Below the pieces are notes generated by a model. The model did not search any database, was not told the DNA's origin, and worked only from the letters and a program-made list of their open reading frames with translations. A DNA stretch of 64,000 nucleotides from CBDCGS01 sp965216915 (lineage in GTDB: Bacteria > Pseudomonadota > Alphaproteobacteria > UBA828). Shown piece after piece: positions 17,217 through 26,828 of this stretch (within the stretch, counting starts at the first letter, position 1; each line of letters begins with the position of its first letter). Both the position numbers and the translations under genes were made by a program. Location: NCBI GenBank assembly GCA_965216915.1, contig CBDCGS010000005.1:62001-126000 (forward strand), given 5' to 3'.

Positions 17217-18063
17217 TGTGCGCATCATCATCGATTTGGAAGTAGGCCTTGCGCGCGAAGCCGCCGAGGTTCGCGATCAGGTTGCCCGGCGCCTTGCGGA
17301 TGGCGGCGTTGTACTGGCGCACCGAATCATTGAAGCGCATGCGCGCGACATTGATGCGGTTCTCCGTCCCTTCGAGCTGCGCCTGAAGTGCGAGGAAATG
17401 GTCCGAGGAGCGGAGCTCCGGATAATCCTCGGCGACAGCGAGCAGCGTCATGATGTTGCGCTCGACCGCCGATTGTGCCCGCGTGAATGCTGCGAGCGCC
17501 GCCTCGTCTTCGACCAATTTGCGCCCGCCGTCGCGGAGCATTTCCGCGGTTTCCTCCTGCGACGCCACAAGCGCGTCGACGGCCTCGATAAGCGATGTCG
17601 CGGCGCCGGAGCGCTGCTCGGTGACGGCAATGAGCGTGTCGCCCTCATGCCCGAGATAGCGCGAGACCGTTTGCACAAGGGCGGGAACCAGATCGGCTCG
17701 GCGTTGGAGATTGCTTTCCGTCTGCGCCCAGGATTCGAACACCGTCTCCTCCTTGGATACCAGCGAATTGTGGAGCCAAATCCAAACGCCGAGAGGAGCA
17801 ACGATCAGGACAACAAAGAAAACGCCAAGGGAGATCGATCGGATCATCTGTCCATCCTCTTGCGGAGCGTTGAGCGTCTCCGCCACGTTCTGAACTGCCG
17901 CCGCGTCCGGCGACGCGGTGCCCGCCGCGACCGCGAGCACGACGACGAGCATCGCGAGCGCCGCCAGGAACAGCCACACAGGCAGGCCCAAGCGCCGATC
18001 GGCTTTGCCGCCACCCGGTGGACGGTCGACCGAGGGCGAGCGGTGATTTGTCATCGAAATCAA
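17191..18063 (-). CDS. LemA family membrane protein
   Basis: This 290-residue protein carries a LemA domain from about residue 76 to the end: one hydrophobic helix (SLGVFFVVLIVAPLGVWIWL), then the LemA helical bundle with FESWAQTESNLQRRADLVPALVQTV, ENRINVARMRFNDSVRQYN and a C-terminal KAYFQIDDDAH. Typical LemA proteins are about 185-200 residues with a single helix. Here there is an extra N-terminal 75 residues with a second helix (GLPVWLFLAALAMLVVVLAVAAG), so the protein probably has two membrane passes. The gene overlaps the TPM lipoprotein gene. An internal start at 18054 is possible. The biochemical role is unknown in the family. Confidence 0.88.
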   Translation of the reverse strand: MISMTNHRSPSVDRPPGGGKADRRLGLPVWLFLAALAMLVVVLAVAAGTASPDAAAVQNVAETLNAPQEDGQMIRSISLGVFFVVLIVAPLGVWIWLHNSLVSKEETVFESWAQTESNLQRRADLVPALVQTVSRYLGHEGDTLIAVTEQRSGAATSLIEAVDALVASQEETAEMLRDGGRKLVEDEAALAAFTRAQSAVERNIMTLLAVAEDYPELRSSDHFLALQAQLEGTENRINVARMRFNDSVRQYNAAIRKAPGNLIANLGGFARKAYFQIDDDAHNAPALQFD

Positions 18064-18323
18064 ACTCTTGTGCTAAACCGGGGCGGCGGGGCCAAGCGAC
18101 CGGTCAGCCATTCATGCACAGGCGAAATGCTACGCTGCACGCGCTAACGATCTATGACCACGCGGATCTCGCTCGGAAATGGCCTGTCTATTAATGGCCG
18201 GACGGCGGGACACCCGACGGCCTATGTCGTCTCCGGGACTCGCGTTAGCGGTCTCGGACATCCCCGCCGTGCCTCGGCGGCAACGACCCGCTCGCGTCGG
18301 CGCTCCGCTGGAACGACGGCAGC

Positions 18324-20291
18324 TTACCGCCTCGGGCCTCCACCACTCGCCGCGGCGCTCGCCTCCTCCGGTGTCTCCGCAGGCGGCAAGGGCTGTGCAG
18401 CCCCCGCGCCGAGGAAGCGGATGAGGATTTCGGCAAGCGCCTCCTCGGCAAACGGCTTCGCGAGATAATCGTTCATGCCGACGTCCAGGCATTTCTCGCG
18501 ATCTTCCTTGAATGCGTGGGCGGTCAAGGCGACGATCGGCGTCGCCGCGCGACCGGTTTCTTGCTCGGCGGCACGAATGCGCGCCGTCGCCTCGCGGCCA
18601 TCGATGCCCGGCAGCTGGATATCCATCAGGATCAGTTCGTAGCTGCCGGCCTCCCAGGCCGCCACGGCTTCGTTGCCATCGGTCACCGCATCGACGGTGT
18701 AGCCGTGCGCGCGCACGGTTTCGCGCGCGACCTCGAGGTTGGTCCGATTGTCTTCGACGAGGAGGACGCGCGCCGTCCTCATGCGTGGTTTCGTCTCGGG
18801 TGCCGGCGCTGGGGCATCCGGCGCCTCGGGCTGCGCTTCGGCAAAGGGAATCTCGAACCAGAATGTCGAGCCTTGCCCCTTGCGACCCTCGCAGCCGATC
18901 TCGCCCCCCATCATCAGCACCAGCTCGCGCGACACGCTGAGCCCGAGCCCGGTGCCGCCGAAGCGGCGCGTCGATGCGTCGTCCACCTGGTAGAAGGGCG
19001 CGAAAATCTGCTCCCGCTCGGTATCGTCGATGCCGACCCCCGTGTCGCTCACCGCGACCCGCAGGCGCAAACGATCGTCGCGACGCGCCACGATCTGGGC
19101 AGTCACCGTGACCGCGCCCACCTCGGTGAATTTGATCGCGTTAGAGATCAAATTGACCAGGATTTGCCGGAATTTCTGACGATCGCCGACGACGAACACA
19201 TCCTCGCCGACGTCGATCTGGTTGCGCAGATCGATGGCCTTCTCGGACGCTGCCGGCTCCAGCAGTGTCGCGACCTCGTCTAAGCACTCGACGATCCCGA
19301 AGCGAGTTGGGTCGAGCGACATCTGGCCCGATTCGATCTTCGAGAAATCGAGGATCGAGTTCACCAGCGCGAGCAGCGCCTCGCCGGATTGCCGGATGGT
19401 CAAGAGAAGGCGTTGCTGGCGCGAATCCAACTCCGTCTTCGCCAACAGGTTGGCCATTCCCAACACCCCGTTCATCGGCGTGCGGATCTCATGGCTCATA
19501 TTGGCCAGGAAGCGGGATTTCGCCTCACTTTTCGCTTCCGCCTCGGCCGCCGCGGTTTGGAGCGCGAACTCGCGGCGGTGGTAGTTCGCCAGGCGAATGT
19601 CGCTCTTCCAAACGATGAATGTGAGAACGCCGAACACGATCAAGAGAGCGCCACCGATGATCGTGCCGCGGACCAGAAGCGTGACCTGTGCCGCGGCGCG
19701 CTGCGCTGTGACGTCCTTGTAGATTTCGGCAACACCGACGATGGCCTCGCCGCGCGCGATCGTCCGCACCGGAACGTAGCTCGACAGCACCCAGCGGTCC
19801 GACATGGGGCCACCCATCGCCGAAAATGCCTCCCGCCACTCGAGTTCGCTTGCGATCGTCCCGCGCGCCGCGGCCATGAAGCGCTCATTGGCGCTGTAGT
19901 CGCTCCCGATCTGGCTGGCCTCGCTCGAGAAGACCGTCGTGCCGTGGGTTCCGTAGAGCTTGACCTTGAGAACGTCCAAGCCCGCGACCAGCGCGCTGAT
20001 CTCGCTCAGCAGCCGCCGGGTCTCGGGCGCCGCCTTGAGGGCGTCGCTCGAAAGGGACTGGCTACGCCCGATGAAATCCGCGTAGCGCGGCCATATTGCG
20101 TTCGCGATCAACGTCGTGAGCGCTGCGTTGTTGGCCTCCGCCCGCTGATTGAGATCCTTCTCGGCGGACCGACGATCGATCTCGATCATCAAGAAGCCCC
20201 CGACCAGAAACACGACGGCGGCGAACGCGGCGAAACGGCCGGTCAGACGCGGCGGGTCGCTGTGCGTCCGACGGACGGAAGCATTGGTCAT
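18324..20291 (-). CDS. Hybrid sensor histidine kinase with receiver domain
   Basis: This is an inner-membrane signalling kinase of 655 residues. Two hydrophobic segments (about residues 16-36 and 208-230) flank a periplasmic sensor region. The kinase core has the phosphorylated His267 in ANMSHEIRTPMNGVLGM, the N box LVNLISNAIKFTE, G1 VSDTGVGIDDTE and G2 GGTGLGLSVS. A receiver domain follows with LLVEDNRTNLEVA and the phospho-acceptor Asp557 in ELILMDIQLPGIDG. The tail is Pro/Ala-rich. The start at 20291 is set by GGAG six bases upstream; a longer frame to 20414 lacks such a site. No output domain or cognate regulator gene lies beside it, so the target is unknown. Confidence 0.92.
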   Translation of the reverse strand: MTNASVRRTHSDPPRLTGRFAAFAAVVFLVGGFLMIEIDRRSAEKDLNQRAEANNAALTTLIANAIWPRYADFIGRSQSLSSDALKAAPETRRLLSEISALVAGLDVLKVKLYGTHGTTVFSSEASQIGSDYSANERFMAAARGTIASELEWREAFSAMGGPMSDRWVLSSYVPVRTIARGEAIVGVAEIYKDVTAQRAAAQVTLLVRGTIIGGALLIVFGVLTFIVWKSDIRLANYHRREFALQTAAAEAEAKSEAKSRFLANMSHEIRTPMNGVLGMANLLAKTELDSRQQRLLLTIRQSGEALLALVNSILDFSKIESGQMSLDPTRFGIVECLDEVATLLEPAASEKAIDLRNQIDVGEDVFVVGDRQKFRQILVNLISNAIKFTEVGAVTVTAQIVARRDDRLRLRVAVSDTGVGIDDTEREQIFAPFYQVDDASTRRFGGTGLGLSVSRELVLMMGGEIGCEGRKGQGSTFWFEIPFAEAQPEAPDAPAPAPETKPRMRTARVLLVEDNRTNLEVARETVRAHGYTVDAVTDGNEAVAAWEAGSYELILMDIQLPGIDGREATARIRAAEQETGRAATPIVALTAHAFKEDREKCLDVGMNDYLAKPFAEEALAEILIRFLGAGAAQPLPPAETPEEASAAASGGGPRR

Positions 20292-20465
20292 TCGGAGCTC
20301 CGCAAAGGCAATTCCGATCGCGCAGACGGCCGCGTCGGTCGGCACACGGCTCGAAGCGCGCCACGATAGGGCGGAGGGCGATAACCAACCGTTAACGCTG
20401 AATCGTGGCCCCATAGCGCGACACGCGCGACGGACGGCCGCGGTGACGAGCCGGCGCAGCGTGTC

Positions 20466-22226
20466 CTATCCGCTCCCCTCGGGCAGGCCCGCCGCCCGAA
20501 GCGCGGCACGGAAACGCTCTCGATCATCGGCGCGTTGGAACGGCGGCAGGCGGACCGTGTCGAGCGTCGCCTCGGGCCAGCGCTCGCAAAACCGTGCGGC
20601 CGCATCCGTGGCATCGTCGTGGCGCCCGGCACGCTCCAAGATCACGATCTCGGTGAGCGCCTGCATCGGCATCTCGAACGCACCGCGCAGCGCCGTTCGG
20701 ACCTCGTTCACCGCCTCCGCGTCGCGGCCCGCGACGAACAACCCGATCGCCAGGACCCAGTGGCGGAAGAAGTTCGTCGGATCGTTCGGGTCGAGCGCGA
20801 TCAGCTTCTCGAGGAGAGGAATGCCCTCTTCCGGACGGCCCGCATAGATCAACGCGTCCGCCTCCAGCTGGATCGCGAGCACGTATTGCGGATCGATGGC
20901 GCGCGATTGCCGTGCATCGGCGAGCGCGGCCTCGCAGTCACCGTGCAGGTGCAGGGCGAGGAGGCCGCGGGTCTCGAACGCATAGTCGCTCCCCCGATCC
21001 AGCTCGACCGCGCGCTCAGCCAGCCGCCAGGCACGCTCAGCCGTTTCGGGATCCGGCTTCAGCGGCCTGAAGAACCCTTGCATCAGGAGGCAAAAGGCCT
21101 GCATCGCCAAGGCCGTCGCGTCGTCGGGGTCCTCGGCGATCGCGGCATCGAGAAGCGTCTCGGCAGCCGCCATGCTCTCGGCGCTGAACTTGTAGAAATG
21201 CTGTGCCGCCTTGGCCCGGCGTTCCGCGTTGCTCATCGCGTCCTCGGGCTTGTCGCCGGTGCGGCGACCATCATAGGCCGCCATCGCCGGGCGAATGGCG
21301 CCGGCGATGCGCTCGGTCAGCGTGTCTTCGATCTCGAACACATCGCTCCACTCGTAGTCCCAACGACCGCCCCACACGCGCTCGTTCGCGCCGGTCTCGA
21401 CGAGCTCGGCGCTGACCCTCAGCCGCGCGCCGCTGCGCCGGAGCGACCCGGTGAGGACGTAGTCCGCGCCCGTCGCCTCGCGGATGGCCGCCAGGTCGCG
21501 CCCGACCCGGTCGAGGCCCGCCATCGCGCCATGCGCGACGATGCGGATGCCGCGGCGGTGCGCGAGGGCTGCGATCAGATCGTCGGCGAGCCCGTCCGAC
21601 AGCGCCTCGACATCGGGATCGCCCGCGGGCGCGGTGAACGGCATCACCAAGACAAGCGGGTTCTGGGTCCGCTCGGCGGTTCTCGGGGGTGTTCCGTCTG
21701 TCTCCTGACCGCCGGCGGGCGCATCGGGTGGCCACGACCAGACGCGCACGGCGCGGCTGTAGTTCTTGAGATGCTGCGCGCCCCGATCGGCGAACGCCGC
21801 GTTGATCTTGCCGGTGATCTGCTCGTGCACGTTGTCGGCGATCATGACGCCGCCGGGCGGAGCCAACGGCTCCAGCCGCGCGGCGAGGTTTACGCCATCA
21901 CCGAAAATGTCGTCGTCCTCGACCACGATGTCGCCCAGACTGACGCCAATGCGAAAAGCGATCGGCTCGTTGCGCGTGGCCATCGCCTCCTGCGCGCGCA
22001 AGGCGCACCGTACGGCATCGACAGCCGAGCCGAACTCGACCAGGAAGCCGTCGCCCGCCGTCTTGACGATGCGCCCGCCGTGCTCTGCGATCGTCGGATC
22101 GAGCACCTCCGCGCGCGCCGCCTTGAGGCGCGCGAGCGTCTCTGCCTCGTCGGCCTCCATCATGCGCGTGAAGCCGACCACATCCGCGGCGAGGATGGCC
22201 GCAAGCCTGCGCTGATCGCGTGCCAC
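20466..22226 (-). CDS. Class III adenylate/guanylate cyclase with TolB-like and TPR regions
   Basis: This 586-residue cytoplasmic protein starts with a class III nucleotide cyclase catalytic domain (residues 1-165). Metal-binding Asp15 (AADVVGFTRMM) and Asp59 (KTAGDGFLVEF) are present, along with FGDGVNLAARLEPLA for the nucleotide site. A middle segment with LVLVMPFTAPAGDPDVEAL and ATGADYVLTGSLRRSG resembles the TolB-like/FlgO region often fused to cyclases in Rhizobiales and relatives. TPR-like helical repeats (residues about 330-560) complete the protein. This arrangement is common in alphaproteobacteria. No effector of cAMP is encoded nearby. Confidence 0.9.
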   Translation of the reverse strand: MARDQRRLAAILAADVVGFTRMMEADEAETLARLKAARAEVLDPTIAEHGGRIVKTAGDGFLVEFGSAVDAVRCALRAQEAMATRNEPIAFRIGVSLGDIVVEDDDIFGDGVNLAARLEPLAPPGGVMIADNVHEQITGKINAAFADRGAQHLKNYSRAVRVWSWPPDAPAGGQETDGTPPRTAERTQNPLVLVMPFTAPAGDPDVEALSDGLADDLIAALAHRRGIRIVAHGAMAGLDRVGRDLAAIREATGADYVLTGSLRRSGARLRVSAELVETGANERVWGGRWDYEWSDVFEIEDTLTERIAGAIRPAMAAYDGRRTGDKPEDAMSNAERRAKAAQHFYKFSAESMAAAETLLDAAIAEDPDDATALAMQAFCLLMQGFFRPLKPDPETAERAWRLAERAVELDRGSDYAFETRGLLALHLHGDCEAALADARQSRAIDPQYVLAIQLEADALIYAGRPEEGIPLLEKLIALDPNDPTNFFRHWVLAIGLFVAGRDAEAVNEVRTALRGAFEMPMQALTEIVILERAGRHDDATDAAARFCERWPEATLDTVRLPPFQRADDRERFRAALRAAGLPEGSG

Positions 22227-22305
22227 GAAGGCGTTCCTTCCCGATCACGACGACGCGGCGCGTGGCAGCGGCGCCAACGCTAACACACGCCGCGGCGCCG
22301 ACTGC

Positions 22306-22782
22306 TCAGTCGTCCGCTTTATTGTAATCCCACGTCAGCCAATCTTTCGGCGTGATCGTCACGATGGTCCGTCCTTCGGCCATCACCGGCTCGAGATACT
22401 GGTCGGCATCGCCCGCGCCGAGCGTCTTGGCGAGCACGGCGTGGGTCACCTCGCGGATCAGTCCCTCGTCTTGCGAGAGCGTCGCGGTGCCGCGACACAT
22501 GATCGCCCAGGCCCCGGCGCCGAGTCCCTCCTCCGGGCGTGGATCCCGATCGATGAGGATCGATACCCGCGGGTCCCTCGTCAGGTTCTTCAAGTGAACA
22601 CGACCCGCTCCGAGCGTCAGCTGAAACTCGGAGCCGTTCCAGTGAAACCAGATCGGCGTGAGATGGATCATCCCATCGGCACGATAGCTCGCCATGCGCG
22701 CAACGCAGGTGGCGGCCAGACGCTCGTCCACCTCTTGCTTCGAGAGCGCGTTTTCGGGAGTGGCGGTGGTTTTGGAACTCAT
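22306..22782 (-). CDS. Pyridoxamine 5'-phosphate oxidase-related flavin-binding protein
   Basis: This is a split-barrel flavin- or F420-type binding protein of 158 residues. The fold core reads CVARMASYRADGMIHLTPIWFHWNG, then LKNLTRDPRVSILIDRD and an IMCRGTATL strand. This is the usual pattern for the broad family, most members of which are oxidoreductases of unknown substrate. The ATG at 22782 has GAGG shortly upstream; longer frames run into the divergent intergenic region. It is divergent from the Rieske oxygenase gene at 22954, with 171 bases between them. Confidence 0.82.
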   Translation of the reverse strand: MSSKTTATPENALSKQEVDERLAATCVARMASYRADGMIHLTPIWFHWNGSEFQLTLGAGRVHLKNLTRDPRVSILIDRDPRPEEGLGAGAWAIMCRGTATLSQDEGLIREVTHAVLAKTLGAGDADQYLEPVMAEGRTIVTITPKDWLTWDYNKADD

Positions 22783-22953
22783 GGTGCCTCGCAGTGACAA
22801 TGTGGTGAGCCCGGATGATAGCAGCGCGCCGATCCGATCGCGACCAAGCCAGCCGTCCCATGCTGCGGCGCGGCTTGCGCCAACCCGCAGAATGCGCGAT
22901 TCAATGCGCGAGCGCCGCGGCCCGAGGTCGCGGCTTCTAGGGCGGCGGGAGAC

Positions 22954-24033
22954 GTGACCTTGGCTGACAGGCGAAAACGGCACGACACCACGCCCGACCC
23001 ATGGCTGCGCGGCTTGTGGTACTTCGCCGCCCGCGCGCGTGACCTCCAGCCCGGCTGCGTCATCGCGAAGCATTTTCTGGACGAGCCCATCCTTCTCGGG
23101 CGGCGCTCCGACGGTACGCCGTTCGCGCTGCGCGATCTCTGCCCGCACCGCGGCATCCCGCTGAGCGGCGGCTCGTTCGACGGAGAGTCGCTCACTTGTC
23201 GCTTCCACGGATGGCGTTTCGGCACCGACGGGCGCTGCCGCGAGATTCCCTCGTTGATGCCCGACCACAAGATCCATCTCGACCGTCTCCGCGTGCCGGA
23301 ATACACCTGCCGCGAGAGCCAGGGGTTGGTCTGGATCTTCTTCCCGAAGCACGGCGAAAGCGACGCGACCCCGCCCTCACCGCCGTTTTTCGACGACGTG
23401 TCCGCGGATGCGACGCCGCAAATCTTCGGCACCGTGCCCTTCGACTGCCATGCCAACAACGCGGTCTACAATCTGATGGACCCGGGCCATGCGGCCTTCA
23501 TCCATGGCTCATGGTGGTGGCGGCGCAAGGAGGTGCGCCTCGTTGCGAAGGAGAAGATCCTCGAGCCCGCCGACAAGGGCTGGCGCATCGCCCAGCACAC
23601 GGTCGCGCGCCACAACCGCGCCTATCGCCTGCTGGGCGCCAATGTCACGAGCGAAATCACCTATCATTTGCCGGGGCTGCGGATCGAGAAGATCCGCGGC
23701 GACAAGCATGTCGTGATCGGCGTCTCCGCCGTGACGCCGGTGCACGCGCACGCCTCCGAGGCCACGCAGTGTTTCTATAGCGACATCCCGTGGCTCCGCT
23801 GGTTCGATCCGATCGGGCGACATTTCATCAAGAAATTTCTGATGCAGGACCGCGAGGTCGCCATCCAATCCGACAAGCCAAAGATCGCCAATTTCCGCCC
23901 GATCTATGTCCACGACGTCGACATCCAGGCCCATTATTTCGCGCAGCTGCAGGCGGCGTGGCGCAAGGCGAGCGACGGCGAGACGCCCTTTGTGAACCCG
24001 GTGCGCCGTCGGGTGGTGCGCTGGCGCACCTAA
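22954..24033 (+). CDS. Rieske [2Fe-2S] aromatic-ring-type oxygenase
   Basis: This is the oxygenase component of a Rieske non-haem iron enzyme, 359 residues. The Rieske cluster ligands are Cys63 and His65 (CPHRG) and Cys82 and His85 (CRFHGW). The mononuclear iron site is DPGHAAFIH, with Asp176, His179 and His184. Its sequence pattern fits the vanillate/phenoxybenzoate O-demethylase-like group more than ring-dihydroxylating dioxygenases, although substrate cannot be read. The start is GTG at 22954 behind a GGGAG; a TTG at 22960 is an alternative. A separate reductase and ferredoxin would be needed and are not encoded here. The GMC oxidoreductase follows 90 bases downstream. Confidence 0.9.
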   Translation: MTLADRRKRHDTTPDPWLRGLWYFAARARDLQPGCVIAKHFLDEPILLGRRSDGTPFALRDLCPHRGIPLSGGSFDGESLTCRFHGWRFGTDGRCREIPSLMPDHKIHLDRLRVPEYTCRESQGLVWIFFPKHGESDATPPSPPFFDDVSADATPQIFGTVPFDCHANNAVYNLMDPGHAAFIHGSWWWRRKEVRLVAKEKILEPADKGWRIAQHTVARHNRAYRLLGANVTSEITYHLPGLRIEKIRGDKHVVIGVSAVTPVHAHASEATQCFYSDIPWLRWFDPIGRHFIKKFLMQDREVAIQSDKPKIANFRPIYVHDVDIQAHYFAQLQAAWRKASDGETPFVNPVRRRVVRWRT

Positions 24034-24123
24034 ATCCGTGCCCGCGCGCGCGGGCAACGCCAACTCGCGTCTCGGCGCACAATCGCTTAGGCTTGCCGGC
24101 GGACAGCGAGCGGGGGACGTCGG

Positions 24124-25719
24124 ATGGCGTGGGACTACATCATCGTGGGCGCGGGCTCGGCCGGCTGCGTGCTCGCGCATCGGTTGTCTGAAAAACCCGA
24201 GAACAAGGTGCTGCTGCTCGAAGGCGGCGGCCCCGACAGCTCACCGTTCGTCCGAATTCCGGCGGGCGAGATCAAGGCGATCCTCAACCCGCGCTTCAAC
24301 TGGATGTACATGAGCGAGCCCGACCCCACGCTCAACGGGCGCGACGCCATGTGGCCGGGCGGCAAGGTGCTCGGCGGCTCGAGTTCGATCAACGGCATGA
24401 TCTATCTGCGCGGCCAGCACGAGGATTATGACGACTGGGCACGGCTGATCGGCAACACGGGCGAATGGAGCTACCGCGACGTGCTGCCCTTCTTCAAGCG
24501 CATGGAGACCAATCCCTTCGGCGCGAGCGAGTATCACGGCGACAGCGGCCCGCTCGTGGTCTCCAACGTGCCGACGCCGCACCCGCTCACACAGGTCTTC
24601 ATCGAGGGCGCGCAGCAGGTCGGCATTCCCTTCAACCCGGATGTAAACGGCGAGCGCCAGGAGGGCGTCGGCCCGCATCAGGGCACCATCCGCTATGGCC
24701 GGCGCAACAGCACGGCGCGCGCCTATCTGCATCCGGTGCGCAATCGCGCGAACCTGAGTGTGGTCACCGACGCGAAGGTCGACCGCGTGCTGTTCGAGGA
24801 CAAGCGCGCCGTCGGCGTGCGCTACAGCCGGGGCGGCACGCAAGAGGACGCGCGCGCCGACGGCGAGGTCATCCTCGCGGCCGGCGCCATCGCCTCGCCC
24901 ACCATCCTGCTTCGCTCCGGGGTCGGACCGGGCGGGCATCTCGCCGAGGTCGGCGTGTCGGTCGTGCACGAGTCACCCGGCGTCGGCCAAAACCTGCAGG
25001 AGCATCCGGTGGCGTGGGTGTCGGGCTATGTCGATATCAGCACCTACAACACCGAGGTCACGCCGATGGGCTTTGTGAAGCACGGCCTCAACTGGCTCAT
25101 TCGCGGCAAGGGGCCGGCGGCGAGCCCGATCTCGCAAGCCGTCGCCTTCGTGCGCACCCGCCCCGACGAGGAAGACCGGCCGGACATCCAGATCCATTTC
25201 ACGCCGACCGGCTACGCCTTCGGGCCCGACGGTATCGCCCTGCTCGATCGCCCGGCGGTCACCGCCCCGGTCAATGTGTGCCGGCCCAAGAGCCGGAGCT
25301 CGCTTGGCCTGCGCTCGGCGGACCCCAACGATCCGCCGCGCATCCATTCGAACCTGCTGGGCGATGCCGACGATGTGCGCCGCATGGTGGATGGCTGCCG
25401 CGTCTCGCGCGCGATCTTCGAGAGCCCTGCCTTCAAGCGGCACTTCGAAGGCCCCTGCCTGCCGCCGCCAGAGGTCGAAACCAACGATGAGCTCGAGGCC
25501 TATGTGCGCCAATACACGCTGCCCTGCTACCACCCCGTCGGCACCTGCAAGATGGGCATCGACGACATGGCCGTGGTCGACCCCACGCTCAAGGTCAACG
25601 GCGTCGAGGGCTTGCGCGTGATCGACGCCTCGATCATGCCGACCGTCACCAGCGCCAACACCAACGCGCCCACCATCATGATCGGCGAGAAGGGCTCGGA
25701 CCTGGTCTTGGCCGGATAG
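24124..25719 (+). CDS. GMC family FAD-dependent oxidoreductase (choline dehydrogenase-like)
   Basis: This is an FAD enzyme of 531 residues that oxidises an alcohol. The dinucleotide-binding motif is DYIIVGAGSAGCVLAHRLSE (GAGSAG at residues 9-14), followed by GGKVLGGSSSINGMIYLRG, the first GMC signature, and AGAIASPTILLRSGVGP, the second. The active-site pair is His470 in PCYHPVGTCKMG and an Asn in ANTNAPTIMIGEK. There is no signal peptide, so it acts in the cytoplasm or at the membrane face. The nearest named relatives are choline and alcohol dehydrogenases; substrate is unknown. It shares direction with the Rieske enzyme and could act on the same pathway. Confidence 0.92.
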   Translation: MAWDYIIVGAGSAGCVLAHRLSEKPENKVLLLEGGGPDSSPFVRIPAGEIKAILNPRFNWMYMSEPDPTLNGRDAMWPGGKVLGGSSSINGMIYLRGQHEDYDDWARLIGNTGEWSYRDVLPFFKRMETNPFGASEYHGDSGPLVVSNVPTPHPLTQVFIEGAQQVGIPFNPDVNGERQEGVGPHQGTIRYGRRNSTARAYLHPVRNRANLSVVTDAKVDRVLFEDKRAVGVRYSRGGTQEDARADGEVILAAGAIASPTILLRSGVGPGGHLAEVGVSVVHESPGVGQNLQEHPVAWVSGYVDISTYNTEVTPMGFVKHGLNWLIRGKGPAASPISQAVAFVRTRPDEEDRPDIQIHFTPTGYAFGPDGIALLDRPAVTAPVNVCRPKSRSSLGLRSADPNDPPRIHSNLLGDADDVRRMVDGCRVSRAIFESPAFKRHFEGPCLPPPEVETNDELEAYVRQYTLPCYHPVGTCKMGIDDMAVVDPTLKVNGVEGLRVIDASIMPTVTSANTNAPTIMIGEKGSDLVLAG

Positions 25720-25758
25720 CGCGGACCGGGTCCGCGTGACCGCCAACGCGCGCGGCGC

Positions 25759-26682
25759 CTAGACGCGGGTCAGCCAGCCGTGGTCGTCGTTGGCGGTGCC
25801 GTCGGTGATCGCGCGAAAGCGCTCCTGGATGCGCCGGGTCACCGGGCCGACGGCGCCGGCGCCGATCTCGATGTGGTCGACCGAGCGGATGGGCGTGATC
25901 TCCGCCGCCGTACCGGAGAAGAACAGCTCATCCGCGCAATAGAGCAGCTCGCGCGGCATCACCATCTCGCGCCAGGAAATATCGAGATCCTCGGCGATCA
26001 CCGAGACCGCGTTGCGCGTGACGCCCGAGAGGTTGCTGCCGCCGATCGGCGGCGTGACGATGCCGCCATCGACCACGGCGAACAGGTTCTGGCCGCTGCC
26101 CTCGCTGATCGTGCCGTCGGGCGCGAGCGCGATCGCCTCAACGAAACCGTTCGCCATCGCCTCGAGCTTGATGAGCTGGGCGTTGTTGTAGTGGCCGGTC
26201 GATTTCGCCATACCCGGGAAGGTGTTGGGCGCCGCGCGGTTCCACGACGAGACGCAGACGTCGACCCCCTTGGCGAGCGCCTCATCGCCGAGATAGGCGC
26301 CCCAGGACCAGGCCGGGACATAGGTCTCGATCGGGCTTTCGGTGCCGTCCATCGCGACCGCGCCATAGCCGCGCATGACGACAGGGCGGATATAGCAGGA
26401 GGAGAGCGTGTTGCGGCGCACCACCTCGCAGCAGGCTTCGATCAGCGCGTCATCGCCGTAACGCAGCTCCATGCGGTAGATGCGGCAGGAGTTGCGGAGG
26501 CGCCTCAAATGCTCGGGCAGGCGGAAGATCGCGGGCCCGCCCTTGGTGTCGTAGCAGCGGATGCCCTCGAACACCGAGGAGCCGAACTGCACAGCGGTGG
26601 AGAGAATGTGCTGCGTCGCATCCTGCCAGCGAATGAACGTGCCGTTGTGCCAGATCCACTCGGATTCCGTGATACGTCCCAT
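25759..26682 (-). CDS. ilvE: Branched-chain amino acid aminotransferase
   Basis: This PLP enzyme makes leucine, isoleucine and valine from their keto acids. It has 307 residues, the usual IlvE length. Fold-type IV features are FGSSVFEGIRCY near the start, the PLP lysine Lys160 in FPGMAKSTGHYNN, and the C-terminal LYCADELFFSGTAAEITP. The ATG at 26682 (MGRITESEWIW) has GGGAG 5 bases upstream; earlier in-frame codons are in the leader. The gene is divergent from the large NTPase-nuclease gene. It is typical core-genome sequence in composition. Confidence 0.95.
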   Translation of the reverse strand: MGRITESEWIWHNGTFIRWQDATQHILSTAVQFGSSVFEGIRCYDTKGGPAIFRLPEHLRRLRNSCRIYRMELRYGDDALIEACCEVVRRNTLSSCYIRPVVMRGYGAVAMDGTESPIETYVPAWSWGAYLGDEALAKGVDVCVSSWNRAAPNTFPGMAKSTGHYNNAQLIKLEAMANGFVEAIALAPDGTISEGSGQNLFAVVDGGIVTPPIGGSNLSGVTRNAVSVIAEDLDISWREMVMPRELLYCADELFFSGTAAEITPIRSVDHIEIGAGAVGPVTRRIQERFRAITDGTANDDHGWLTRV

Positions 26683-26800
26683 GCCCACTCCCGCGCGCTG
26701 CGACCCCGACCCCGGGGCCGGCGAAACCATGATAGGTGCGCGGATGTTAATCGACCGTGCGCGGCGGAGCCATGGCGGATCGCGGGCTCGGTTTCGTGGC

Positions 26801-26828
26801 TTGAGCCCTGCGGTGGCGTTCGGATATT
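26801..26828 (+). promoter_or_regulatory. Candidate promoter of the NTPase-nuclease gene
   Basis: TTGAGC (26801-26806) and GATATT (26823-26828) are separated by 16 bases. They match sigma-70 boxes moderately (four of six each). The DNA here is AT-richer than the surroundings. If used, transcription would start near 26836, which is after every standard in-frame start codon and before the GGAGG at 26877. Confidence 0.4.

Noticed and set aside
18064..18323. Plus-strand reading frame starting at 18154 in the gap between lemA and the hybrid kinase
   Set aside because: No motif, Ser/Arg/Gly-rich, and it runs into the antisense of the kinase gene.
26561..26728. Longest in-frame upstream extension of the NTPase gene
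   Set aside because: It would overlap the coding region of ilvE and has no protein-like character.
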